Assembly: GCA_016719055.1 (NCBI GenBank)
Contig: JADKAW010000051.1
Span: 1 to 20,694, forward strand
Source of the DNA: Candidatus Rhodoferax mariagerensis
Lineage (GTDB): Bacteria > Pseudomonadota > Gammaproteobacteria > Burkholderiales > Burkholderiaceae_C
DNA: 20,694 nucleotides
Direction: 5' to 3'
The translations under genes were made by a program, and so were the position numbers. The notes beneath the pieces are model-generated. The model ran no database searches. It was given only the letters and a program-made list of their open reading frames with translations, and was not told the DNA's origin. Of the stretch, positions 7,327 through 15,688 are shown in pieces; position 1 is the stretch's first letter, and the number at the start of each line of letters is the position of its first letter.

Positions 7327-8969
7327 ATGTCTGACCTGATTTTGCTAGGCGATGAGGCGGTTGCCCGCGCCGCCATTGATGCTGGCATCACCGCCGCCTA
7401 CGCCTACCCCGGCACACCCTCGACCGAGATTTACCAGGCCATCGAAGACCATGCCAAAAAGCACGGCCTGCCGGTCAAGGGTTTCTGGTCCACCAATGAA
7501 AAGGTCGCGCTTGAAGAAGGCGTCGGCGTGTCCTACGCTGGTTGCCGCGCCATCGTGTCGATGAAACACGTGGGGCTGAACGTGGCGGCTGACCCGTTCA
7601 TGAACGTGGCGGTGTCTGGCGCGCATGGCGGCCTGGTGATTGTGGTGGCCGACGACCCCGGCATGCACAGCTCGCAAAACGAGCAGGATTCGCGCTACTT
7701 TGCCGACTTTGCCATGGTGCCCTGTCTGGAGCCCGCCAGTCAGCAGCAGTGTTATGACATGACACGCGAGGCGTTTGAGCTGTCCGAGCAGCTCAAGGTG
7801 CCGGTGCTGCTGCGCCTGGTCACGCGCCTGGCGCACAGCCGCTCGCAGGTCAAACTGGCACCGCCGCGGGCGCAAAACAAGCCGCACTATGTGGACGACC
7901 CGGCGCGTTTTACGCTGATTCCGGCCAATGCCCGGCGCGCCTATGCCCAGCTGATTGACAAACAAACCGCCCTGCAAGCCTACAGCGAGGCGCATCCGGT
8001 CAATGCCCTGACGATTCAGGGCACAGGCAAGCCCGGCATTCTGGTCAGCGGCCTGGCCTGGAACTATTTGAATGAAGCGCTGGGTGATGCCATCCATGAC
8101 TACAACCTGCTGCGTATTGCCACCTACCCATTGCCGGTGAAAAAATCCGCCAGTTGCTTGATGCCAGCAGCGAGGTGTTTGTGGTCGAAGAAGGTTATCC
8201 GTTCATCGAGCGCTATATCAGCGCGCTGGGCCTGATGACCGAGCGGCGCATTCGCGGCAAGCTCACCGGTGACCTGCCGCGTATGGGTGAATTGAGCCAG
8301 GACGCCATCCGACCCTGTTTTGGCCTTGCTGTCGAGCCGTCCTTGCAACTGGACGGTCTGGCTGATGTGCTGGTGGCCCGCCCGCCACGGCTGTGTGACA
8401 AATGCCCGCACAGCGATGCTTACATTGCCATCAAGGAAGTGATTGCCGAGCTGGGTGCCGGTGTGCGTGTGATGGGTGACATTGGCTGTTATTCACTGGG
8501 ATACCTGGAGCCACACCAGGCGATTCACTCGTGCCTGTGCATGGGCTCGTCGATTGGCATGGCGATTGGTGCAGCTCATGCCGGCATGAACCCGAGCCTG
8601 TGCGTGATTGGCGACGGCACCTTTACCCACTCGGGCATGGCCCCGCTGCTGGACGCCGCGCGTGAAAACAGCAACATCAAGGTGTTTATTCTGGACAACA
8701 GCATTGTGGCCATGACCGGTGGCCAGCCCACCATGGCCACGGACGAAGAGGTGGTCGACCTGGTGGCCGGGCTGGGCGTGTCGCGCAAACACATCCGCAT
8801 TGTGGAGCCCACCGCGCACAAAAAACACCAGACCATGGCCACCATCCGTGAAGAGCTGGCGCACACCGGCCTGTCGGTGATCGTGGCGCGGCGCGCCTGT
8901 GTCACCTATGCCAAGGAGATCAAGGAAATCAAGGCGCATAAACTCGACATCGCGGTGGTGGCCGCATGA
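7327..8969 (+). CDS. iorA: Indolepyruvate oxidoreductase alpha subunit, short form (one frameshift)
   Basis: About 547 residues after repair. The N-terminal half is the 2-oxoacid oxidoreductase domain I fold (AYAYPGTPSTEIYQAI, STNEKVALEEGVGVSYAG, DDPGMHSSQNEQDSRYFA). The C-terminal half binds thiamine diphosphate (LCDKCPHSDAYIAIKE, MGDIGCYSLG, IGDGTFTHSG, FILDNSIVAMTGGQP). With IorB it converts arylpyruvates from aromatic amino-acid breakdown to aryl-acetyl-CoA. Near 8140 one base is missing beside an A-run: the frame gives PLPVKKSA where PLPVEKIRQLLDASSE is expected, and IRQLLDASSE continues in frame 3. Many IorA proteins end in a ferredoxin-like domain with CxxCxxC clusters; this one stops after VTYAKEIKEIKAHKLDIAVV and has none. 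The TGA overlaps the iorB ATG. Confidence 0.9.
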
Positions 8970-9763
8970 ACTTTGACCTGGTGATTGCGGGTGTGGGTGG
9001 CCAGGGGGTGCTGACCATTGCCGCCGTGCTGGACCGCGCGGCGCACGAGGCCGGCCTGTTTGTCAAACAGTCTGAGGTGCATGGCATGGCGCAGCGCGGT
9101 GGTGCCGTGTCGGCGTTTGTGCGCATGTCGGACCAGCCGGTGGCCAGCGACCTGATCGGTAAAGGCCGCGCCAGCCTGCTGCTGTCGATCGAACCGCTGG
9201 AGGCACTGCGTTACACCCCGTTGCTCAAACCCGACGGCTGGATCGTCAGTGACATCACACCGATGCTGAACGTGACCAACTATCCCGCCATGGACGAGGT
9301 GTACCGGGTGCTGTTTTCGGCACCCCGGTTGGTGGCGCTGGATGCCACGCGGCTGGCGCAAAAGGCCGGCACCATCAAGGCGCAGAACGTGGTGGCGCTC
9401 GGTGCCGCCGCCATGTACCTGCCGCTGCCCACGGAACTGATCGAGGCGCAGATTCGCGCGCTGTTTGAGCGCAAGGGTGATCGCATCGTCAACGCCAACC
9501 TGCACGCTTTTCGCAAGGGCGACTCGGCCGCCCGCTTCGCGTCTGCGCTGCTGGCAGCTGACGTTCCTGGCAAGACGGTAGCGCAGCTTACCTCGCACAT
9601 TCACTTTCCGCCGCACCCGGTGCCTGCTGATGTGGTGGCCGACTGGTGTCAGCACCTGACATTGCCCAGCGACGCGCAGGCGCTGCTGGCGCAACTGCAG
9701 CAGCACGAGGAGTTGGTGCGGCTCGATACCCTGCTGCCAACCCACCCGCTGACAAACCCTTGA
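8966..9763 (+). CDS. iorB: Indolepyruvate oxidoreductase beta subunit
   Basis: A 265-residue intact frame whose ATG overlaps the iorA stop (ATGA). It is the gamma domain of the 2-oxoacid oxidoreductase family: the opening VIAGVGGQGVLTIAAVLDRAA is the typical glycine-rich start, followed by KQSEVHGMAQRGGAVSAFVR, shared by IorB and other oxidoreductase gamma subunits, and later GTIKAQNVVALGAAA. Classical IorB is near 200 residues. Here about 70 further residues (from about FPPHPVPADVVADW on) form a charged, mostly helical tail of unknown role. It is tightly coupled with iorA and should form a complex with it in the cytoplasm. Confidence 0.9.
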   Translation: MNFDLVIAGVGGQGVLTIAAVLDRAAHEAGLFVKQSEVHGMAQRGGAVSAFVRMSDQPVASDLIGKGRASLLLSIEPLEALRYTPLLKPDGWIVSDITPMLNVTNYPAMDEVYRVLFSAPRLVALDATRLAQKAGTIKAQNVVALGAAAMYLPLPTELIEAQIRALFERKGDRIVNANLHAFRKGDSAARFASALLAADVPGKTVAQLTSHIHFPPHPVPADVVADWCQHLTLPSDAQALLAQLQQHEELVRLDTLLPTHPLTNP

Positions 9764-9765
9764 CG

Positions 9766-9811
9766 CTACTGTTGTAGTAGCTGTCTGCGCTTATATCATA
9801 AGGGCTGGAGC
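9766..9811 (-). repeat. 46-bp dispersed repeat, copy 4 (iorB / ligase gap)
   Basis: On the minus strand it begins GCTCCAGCCCTTATGATATA, contains AGCGCAGACAGCTACTAC and ends CAGTAG. It fills over half of the 78-base gap between iorB and the glutamine synthetase-like gene. No terminator is seen in the gap. Confidence 0.72.
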
Positions 9812-9841
9812 CCGATTTTCCTACTATCCCAGGCAGCCGCC

Positions 9842-11186
9842 ATGACCCACCCGCATAGCCCCGAGCAGATCAGCGCTTTTTTTACCCAGCATGGCGTGCG
9901 GGACGTGGAATGTATTTTTGCCGACATTTCCGGCTACCCGCGCGGCAAGCTGATGCCCGCGAGTAGCTTTGCCGCCGGCGGCGAACTGCGCATCTGCCAG
10001 GCCATTCCCATGCAGGCAGTCACCGGTGAATATTCCTACAACCCGGTGTTTCCAGACAGCGACCCCGATGTGCGGATGGTGCCCGACTACACCACACTCA
10101 CGCTGGCACCCTGGGCCAGTGTGCCGCGCGCCGTGGCAGTGCACGACTGCCTGGAACTCAATGGCGAGTTATGCCAGTTTGCGCCACGCAGCACCCTCAA
10201 ACGGGTGTTGGCCGACTATGCTGCGCTGGGCTGGCACCCGGTCGTCGCCCCAGAGATCGAGTTTTACCTGACTGCAGCCAATATCGACCCGGCGCTGGTG
10301 TTGGTGCCACCTGCTGTGCGCGGCGGCCGTGCCGAGGTGGGCAGTAGCGCATTTAGCTTGAACATGCTTAACGAGCTGGCACCGTTCTGGGACGAGTTCC
10401 GGGTAGCGCTGGTCACCCTTGGTATCAATGCCGACACCTGGATTCATGAGGTCGGCCCCACCCAATACGAGATCAACCTGTTGCATGGCAACGCTGTGGC
10501 GGTAGCCGACCAGGCGTTTTTGTTCAAGTACGCGGCGCGCGAGATTGCCCTCAAGCATGGGCTGAACGCGGTGTTCATGGCCAAACCGATTGCCGGCAGC
10601 GCCGGCAGCTCGATGCACCTGCACATCAGCGTGGTGGATGACCAGGGCAACAACATCTTCAGCTTGGGCGATGGCACCGAGAGCCCGCGCTTTGGCCACT
10701 TTCTGGGCGGACTGCAAACTTTTGGCCCTGAGCTGATGCTGATGTTTGCGCCCAATGTCAACGCCTACCGGCGTTATGTGTCAGGCAGCCAGGCACCGAC
10801 CAACATGGAATGGGGCTACGACAACCGCACCACCGGGCTGCGCGTACCGGCCAGCGCACCAGTGGCGCGGCGGGTGGAAAACCGCGTGGCGGGGGCCGAC
10901 GCCAACCCCTACCTGGCCATTGCCGCCTCGCTGGCGGCTGGTCTGGCGGGCCTGCAGCAGCAGATCAGCGCCTCTGCGCCACTCGCTACCAATGGCTACG
11001 ACGCCGCACATGGCTTGCCGCGAACCCTGGACGCGGCGCTAGAAAAATGCAGCACAGTACGCTTGCCAGACAAGCGCTGGGGATGATTTTGTGACAGGCT
11101 ATTGTGCGGTGAAGGCGCTTGAATACGAGCATTTTCTGGCCGAAGTCAGCGCCTGGGAGCGACGCTTTTTGCTACCCCAGGTGTAA
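9842..11186 (+). CDS. Glutamine synthetase-family ligase, PuuA-like (two frameshifts near the C-terminus)
   Basis: About 448 residues after repair. The N-terminal beta-grasp (VECIFADISGYPRGKLMPA) resembles gamma-glutamylpolyamine synthetases more than housekeeping GlnA. Catalytic-domain landmarks are PEIEFYL (metal-binding Glu), HEVGPTQYEINL, GSSMHLHISVVDDQGNN (ammonia/ATP pocket His), NRTTGLRVP and the metal-binding ENRVAGADANPYLAIAA. Such enzymes join glutamate to amines at ATP cost; the amine is unknown. Two indels break the end: at the A-run near 11046 (EKMQHSTLARQALG in frame 1 fits the family) and at the G-run near 11083. The proper end is DDFVTGYCAVKALEYEHFL through LLPQV, stopping at 11184-11186. 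A PuuB-like oxidase lies 9 kb away, too distant to infer one pathway. Confidence 0.87.
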
Positions 11187-11236
11187 TTCCACTTCAAAAT
11201 CGTCCGTGTCGTTGTTGCTTCGCCTTGTCCGCCCAA

Positions 11237-11252
11237 TGCATCTTCAGATGCA
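11237..11252. other. Small hairpin in the convergent gap
   Basis: TGCATCT and AGATGCA flank a two-base loop. It lies between the ends of the convergent ligase and peptidase genes. There is no T-run on either side, so it is a poor terminator candidate. Nothing else is visible in the gap 11187-11275. Confidence 0.25.
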
Positions 11253-11275
11253 ATGAGAAAAGCGTCAGCACTGCG

Positions 11276-12242
11276 CTAAAACTTGCCCTGGCGCCGAAAG
11301 CGCTCGGTAGCTGCCACCAAAGCGCTGGCAATGCCCGGCTCAAAGGCGGCGTGGCCGGCGTCCTCGATGATCTGAAAACTGGCCTCGGGCCAGGCCTGGT
11401 GCAGCCGCCAGGCTGAGCGGATCGGGCAAACCACGTCGTAGCGTCCCCTGAATGATGGCGGCAGGAAGATGGCGAATGCGATCGATGTTGCCAATCAGCT
11501 GGTCGTCGGTCAGAAACGCATCTTGCAAAAAATAGTGCGCTTCCAGCCGGCCAACACCGAGTGCTACCGCATCGGTGCCAAACTGATCGGCCACCTCGGG
11601 GTGCTGCAGCAGGTGCAGGCAACTGCCCTCAAAACGGCTCCAGGTGCGCGCCGCCTGCAGGCTTTGCGCCGGGTCGCTGCCAAACAGGCGTTTGGCATAG
11701 GCCTGCAGCAGGTTGGCGCGTTCAGCCGTCGGGATGTCTGCCACAAACTGGTCAAACTCTTTTGGAAAAAACCACTGGATGCCGTTGAAAAACCAGTCGA
11801 TTTCAGCGCGGGTACACAAAAAAATGCCGCGCAGCACAAAGCCGGTGCATTGCTGCGGGTGCGTCTGCCCATAAGCCAGCGCCAGCGTTGAGCCCCAGGG
11901 CCGCCAAATACCAGCCATTGGGCAATACCCAGTGATTGGCGCAGTTGCTCAATGTCGGCGATCAGCAACTGGGTGGTGTTCTGGCGGACCTCGCCCAAGG
12001 GCCTGGACTGGCCGGCACCGCGCTGGTCAAACAGCACAATGCGGTAATGCTTGGGGTCAAAAACTGCCGGTGCTTGGGCGACAGGCCGGCACCTGGGCCG
12101 CCGTGCAAAAACAGCACCGGCATGCCATTGGGGTTGCCGCACTCTTCCCAGTACAGGGTATGCAGGTCATCCACCCGCAGGTAGCCGTTGCGGTAGGGTT
12201 CAATCGGCGGAAAAACGCCGTCAGTGGTGGGGTATCGGTCAT
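11276..12242 (-). CDS. pip: Proline iminopeptidase, alpha/beta hydrolase (four frameshifts)
   Basis: Removes N-terminal proline from peptides in the cytoplasm. Repaired length is about 320 residues, the family norm. In order: FPPIEPYRNGYLRVDDLHTL, YWEECGNPNGMPVLFLHGGP (oxyanion motif HGGPGAG), DPKHYRIVLFDQRGAGQSRP, then the nucleophile region, STLALAYGQTHPQQC, EIDWFFNGIQWFFPKEFDQF, and IIQGRYDVVCP with the catalytic Asp and EDAGHAAFEP with the catalytic His. Missing or extra bases occur near 12215 (T-run), 12065 (T-run), 11897 and 11450 (G-run). The one near 11897 removes a base from the serine codon of the expected GGSWGS motif. ATG at 12242 overlaps the HD-GYP stop (ATGA), so the two are co-transcribed. 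The errors look technical. Confidence 0.85.
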
Positions 12243-13494
12243 GTGGGCGTTGTTATTTCCAGTGTTGGGACGGACCTGCATGGCAGCTTGCCAGCAGGCC
12301 TGCAAATTGTCGGTGACGCAAGCCACCACCTGGGCATCAAGCTTGCCGTTGCCGACTTGCTGGTGCAGCACTTGCAGGATGCCTGGCGGCTCCAGCGGCG
12401 CACGGTAGGGTCTGCGCTGCGCCAGCGCCTGAAACACGTCAGCCACGGCAATGATGCGGGCCTCAGTGAAATGCCGCCAGCCCGGTTGTGGTAGGGGTAA
12501 CCGGTGCCATTCACGCGCTCGTGGTGCTGCGCCGCCCACAGTGCCACCTGTTCCAGCCCCTTGATGTTGCGCAGAATGTTGTAGGTGTCAAAACTGTGGC
12601 GGCTCATGGTGCGTTTTCGACGTCGGTCAAGGGGCCGTTTTTTCCAGCAGTTCGTCAGGCACGCGCAGTTTGCCAATGTCATGCAGCAGGCCGGCCAGCT
12701 CCAGCATGTCGCAACGGTCTTCGCTGATTTGCAACTGGCGGCCCAAGTAGCGTGCCAGGCTGGCAACACCGTCAGAGTGTTCTTTGGTAAAGCTGCTCTT
12801 GGCATCGACGATGCTCGAAAAAATGTGCATCAGGCTGCTCAGGTCTTCAAACGCCATGCTTTGCTGGCTGGTCTGAGCCAGCCAGGTGGCCACATAACCA
12901 CTGACATGATCACTTTCCAGCATGAACCAGAATGCCTCGGAATCTGAAACGTCGATAAAGGCATCGACCAGCTGCGGGCAAAACCAGTCACCCCGGTGTT
13001 GATGGATTTGCTCGCGAATGTCGTCTTTGCCAAGCAGGATGTCGGTGCCCGAGGTGACAAACTTCAGGGTCAGGATGTCGACCCGGTCCACCAGGTAAAT
13101 GCAATTGGCAGCCAGCTTGAGCTCGGGTGGCAGGTCCAGCTGCTGCAGGGTGGACCAGTGGGTATGGTGATGACGCACAATGGGTGCCAGACCGCGCAGC
13201 AGGGCACAGCTGGCCAGCAGCGAGGCACCAATCTCGCAATGCTCACCCCTCAAGCTCCCATTCCAGCTGCGCCAGTTTGGCGTGCACGGCGGTTTTTGAC
13301 ACGCCGCAATCGTGCAGGATGGCGGCCTGAAACAACTCGTCGAGCTGCGGCCGGGGCCAATTCAGATATTTGCCGCACTCGGCCGCCATAAAGGCCACCC
13401 GCTTGCCATGGTGAATGTGCGTGACCCCGACCAGGTCAAGCGCGTCCGACAGTGAGTAAATGGCTTCATGCAAATTGATCTGAAAATGTGACAT
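12239..13494 (-). CDS. HD-GYP domain cyclic-di-GMP phosphodiesterase with a second N-terminal HD domain (several frameshifts)
   Basis: Repaired length is about 418 residues. The first HD-like domain has THIHHGKRVAFMAAE and LFQAAILHDCGVS. The middle is helical (PPELKLAANCIYLVDRVDIL). The C-terminal HD-GYP domain has KEHSDGVASLARYLG, LELAGLLHDIGKLRVPDE, HHERVNGTGYPYHNRAGG and ARIIAVADVFQALAQRRPYR, the metal-binding and GYP motifs of cyclic-di-GMP phosphodiesterases. Indels: an extra G near 13250 (ELEG then EHCEIGAS), a missing A near 12640, one near 12615, one near 12470, and one probable near 12260. The start at 13494 gives MSHFQINLHEAIYSLSDAL; a GTG at 13506 is possible. No receiver or membrane domain is seen, so the input signal is unknown. 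It precedes pip in one operon. Confidence 0.83.
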
Positions 13495-13666
13495 GCGAGA
13501 CTTCACTCAGGTTCGGTTCAAAGTTCATTATGCCCACCGGATTGTGCGCGGCACCATGTTGCTGCACCAGGACGTCGTGAACGGCATGATCTGCGGTACC
13601 TCTGGCACCAGGTTACGCTGGCAGGGGCTGGAATTCCCGGGCTTGGCGTGGATCAATGACGACTAA
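13493..13666 (+). CDS. Small unrecognised ORF, 57 aa
   Basis: ATG 13493 to TAA 13664-13666 encodes MRDFTQVRFKVHYAHRIVRG, then a part with LLHQDVVNGMICGTSGTRLR and a WQGLEFPGLAWINDD ending. I recognise no family. The start codon overlaps the divergent HD-GYP start on the other strand and no ribosome site is visible. The unusual composition (two Trp, low Ala) looks slightly protein-like, so it may be a fragment or a small protein, but it could be chance. It occupies the gap between the HD-GYP gene and the ribonuclease gene. Confidence 0.22.
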   Translation: MRDFTQVRFKVHYAHRIVRGTMLLHQDVVNGMICGTSGTRLRWQGLEFPGLAWINDD

Positions 13667-13746
13667 GCTTGCGTTTTCTGTCAAATCAACGACACTTGCG
13701 CCCTTGAAAGTGCGGGTTTACCCGATGCCTATTGGAAACACCTGTC

Positions 13747-14138
13747 ATGTCGCAATCTGCAACCGCGAAGTTGGTAGTCACTGGCTTATTGTTAACTGCT
13801 GTCTGGCGTTGGGTTTGGCCCAAGCCAGAGTGCCTGTTCAGGTGGATGTTCAAGCCACCGTCAGACTGGCAGATTTGCCAAAGCAAGGCGAGCAGGTTTA
13901 CGCATTGATTCATCAGGGTGGCCCGTTTGCCAGTGAAAGAGATGGCACGGTTTTTGGAAATCGGGAGCGTTTGCTGCCGGCAAAAAAGCGGGGTTATTAC
14001 CTCGAATACACGGTACCGACACCTGGCGCACGTCACCGGGGTGTCAAAAGAATTGTTTGTGGTGGGCAGCCCAGGCTGCCAGATGTGTGTTACTTCACGG
14101 CCGATCACTACGAGAGTTTTCGCAAGATCGTGCCATGA
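13747..14138 (+). CDS. Secreted ribonuclease of the RNase Sa/barnase (N1/T1) family (frameshift in signal peptide)
   Basis: The mature domain runs from about 13840: RLADLPKQGEQVYALIHQGG, PFASERDGTVFGNRERLLP, KKRGYYLEYTVPTPG, RGVKRIVCGG and CYFTADHYESFRKIVP. It carries the family's catalytic Glu (YYLEYTV), Arg (KRIV) and His (ADHYESF). These small enzymes cut RNA after guanine. The best start is the ATG at 13747: MSQSATAKLVVTGLLLTAV followed, after one missing base near 13802, by LALGLAQARVPVQVD. Together they make a clean signal peptide with an AQA cleavage site. A longer frame is open without a break from 13656, but its N-terminus has no signal peptide. The barstar gene follows after 34 bases, as expected for a toxin and its protector. 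Confidence 0.85.
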
Positions 14139-14172
14139 GTTCGAATTGTTGTTTTTGAATAGAAATGAGTAA

Positions 14173-14622
14173 ATGAATATGCCACTTGATCAATCGACAC
14201 TCAGTGCGCCGCCAGACACTGCTGATTTGCCCTTGCGCGGTATTCGACCCAACATCGTTCAGTCGATTCGCGCCTTTCGGGTGCACGATTTGCAAGAAGC
14301 AGCCCAGGTTTTGGGACACCATTTTCTGTATGCCAACCTGGCTGAGGCGCAAACCAAACAGGACATTCTTGACATGATCGGCCAGCAGTTCATGCTGACC
14401 GTGGCAGTTGGCAAAAACTTTGATTCGCTGTATGACAGCATGACCGATCCGGTGCACAAGTCGGGCCCACAACCCGGTTTTATCTCGGTGCTGGAGCATA
14501 TTCCTGCCAATACCAAGTTTGACAAAGAAGCGCGTGAGCAGTTGCTTGATATCTTCCGTGACACGGCAGATTATTGGGGGGACCGAAAAATACCCTTCAG
14601 ATGTTTTTATTCTTTTCTGTAG
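14173..14622 (+). CDS. Barstar-family ribonuclease inhibitor
   Basis: A 149-residue protein. The barstar core covers about residues 50-149: FLYANLAEAQTKQDILDMIG, then VGKNFDSLYDSMTDP, which matches the barnase-binding helix-loop with its two Asp (barstar D35 and D39), then FISVLEHIPANTKF, EQLLDIFRDTADYWG and the final strand IPFRCFYSF. It should bind and block the ribonuclease next door in the cytoplasm. The first 45 or so residues are a polar extension absent from classical barstar (89-90 residues). The frame ends just after the core, which supports the stop at 14620-14622. A second frame stays open past the stop to 14813; see findings. Confidence 0.85.
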   Translation: MNMPLDQSTLSAPPDTADLPLRGIRPNIVQSIRAFRVHDLQEAAQVLGHHFLYANLAEAQTKQDILDMIGQQFMLTVAVGKNFDSLYDSMTDPVHKSGPQPGFISVLEHIPANTKFDKEAREQLLDIFRDTADYWGDRKIPFRCFYSFL

Positions 14623-14656
14623 CCCGTTCTGCACACACCAGCCAAGCAGAACGGGC
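14622..14656. other. 11-bp perfect hairpin just after the barstar stop
   Basis: GCCCGTTCTGC at 14622-14632 and its exact reverse complement GCAGAACGGGC at 14646-14656 enclose a 13-nt loop. It has terminator position but no T-run follows. It might be an RNA-processing or protective 3' structure. From 14657 to 14833 I see no confident gene, only the open frame mentioned in findings. Confidence 0.45.
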
Positions 14657-14833
14657 GAACGAGGCTAACGGCACCCACGGCGATGCAGCGCATCACATTG
14701 AGTTGCTGACCGAAAACGGCGAAAGAATGCCCACCGACAAACTGTTGGACATTTCGCCACAGGCATTGCGCATGAGCAGCCCGTTTAACGCGGGTTATTG
14801 GACTAGCGCCTAGTTTGCGTTGCACACAGCCTT

Positions 14834-14863
14834 AAAAAAGCCTGAGTCATCAGGCTTTTTTTT
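14834..14863. terminator. Bidirectional rho-independent terminator
   Basis: AAAAAAGCCTGA, a four-base loop GTCA, then TCAGGC followed by eight T. The stem is flanked by an A-run on one side and a T-run on the other, so it can stop transcription from both directions. It sits between the plus-strand ribonuclease/barstar pair and the minus-strand lptD-surA-rsmA operon; the rsmA stop codon lies inside the stem. Confidence 0.88.
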
Positions 14864-15688
14864 CGCCCAGCACCTGTGCCGTTTGCACCACCTGTGCCAG
14901 TGCCAGGTAGTCATCAACCGGCACCTCTTCAGCGCGGCGCTGCACATCGAACAGCTCGCCACAGTTTTTTGCATCGAGCCAGCGACCCAGTGTGTGGCGC
15001 AACAGTTTGCGGCGCTGGCTGAAAGCCACTTGAACCAGCTGACTCAACAGGTGCTCATTCAGCGCCACCGGGTCTGGGCGCGGCACCATGCGTACCACGG
15101 CACTGTCCACCCGTGGCGGTGGGTCAAAACTCTCAGGCGGCACAATCATCACCTTGTCCATGGCATAGCGCCACTGCAGCATCACGCTCAGGCGCCCATA
15201 GGCCGCGGTGGCTGGACGAGCCACCATGCGGTCAACCACTTCTTTTTGCAACATGAAATGTTGGTCTTCAATCACAGCAACGTACTGCAACAGGTGAAAC
15301 AGGATCGGCGTTGAATGTTGTAGGGCAGGTTGCCACTCACCCTAATTTTAATAGCGCCTAGCGCTTGCTGTACCTGGGAAAAGTCCACTTTTAATACATC
15401 AGACTCAATCACCTTGAGTTGCGCATGTTCGCGCAGCTGCCGGGCCAGATCGCGGTCAAGCTCAATCACCGTCAAGGCACCCAGGCGTTCCACCAGCGGT
15501 TGCGTCAGTGCTGCCAAGCCCGGCCCAATCTCGACCATGGTCTGCCCCGGAAGCGGATCAATGGCAAGCACGATGGCATCGATGATGCCGCCATCTGCCA
15601 GAAAATGCTGGCCAAAGCGCTTGCGGGCAATGTGTTTGCCAGCCTTCAAATCACGACTTTCAAAGCGGCGGCTCGCGCAGCTCGACAT
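14850..15688 (-). CDS. rsmA: 16S rRNA dimethyladenosine transferase RsmA/KsgA (one frameshift)
   Basis: Methylates two adjacent adenines near the 3' end of 16S rRNA late in 30S assembly. Visible landmarks: KHIARKRFGQHFLADGG at the start, SAM motif I (TMVEIGPGLAALTQPL), VIELDRDLARQL, the catalytic NLPYN, then LQKEVVDRMVARPATAAYGR, PPPRVDSAVVRMVPRP and AFSQRRKLLRHTLG. One T is missing from a T-run near 15312: NLPYNIQRR is read where NISTPILFHLLQYVAV is expected, and the latter continues in another frame. The frame opens at an ATG at 15688 inside surA. A TTG at 15649 (LKAGKHIARK) is the more natural start. RsmA proteins are near 250-270 residues, which agrees. It is the last gene of the operon before the terminator. 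Confidence 0.9.

Noticed and set aside
14622..14656. Rho-independent terminator after barstar
   Set aside because: The stem is strong but no T-run follows; a proper two-way terminator is present 180 bases downstream.
15340..15380. Possible sixth copy of the 46-bp repeat inside rsmA (AGCGCTA, GCTATTAAAAT on the minus strand)
   Set aside because: Only part of the core matches, the CCTCTAGCCC end is missing and spacing differs; ordinary rsmA codons explain most of it.
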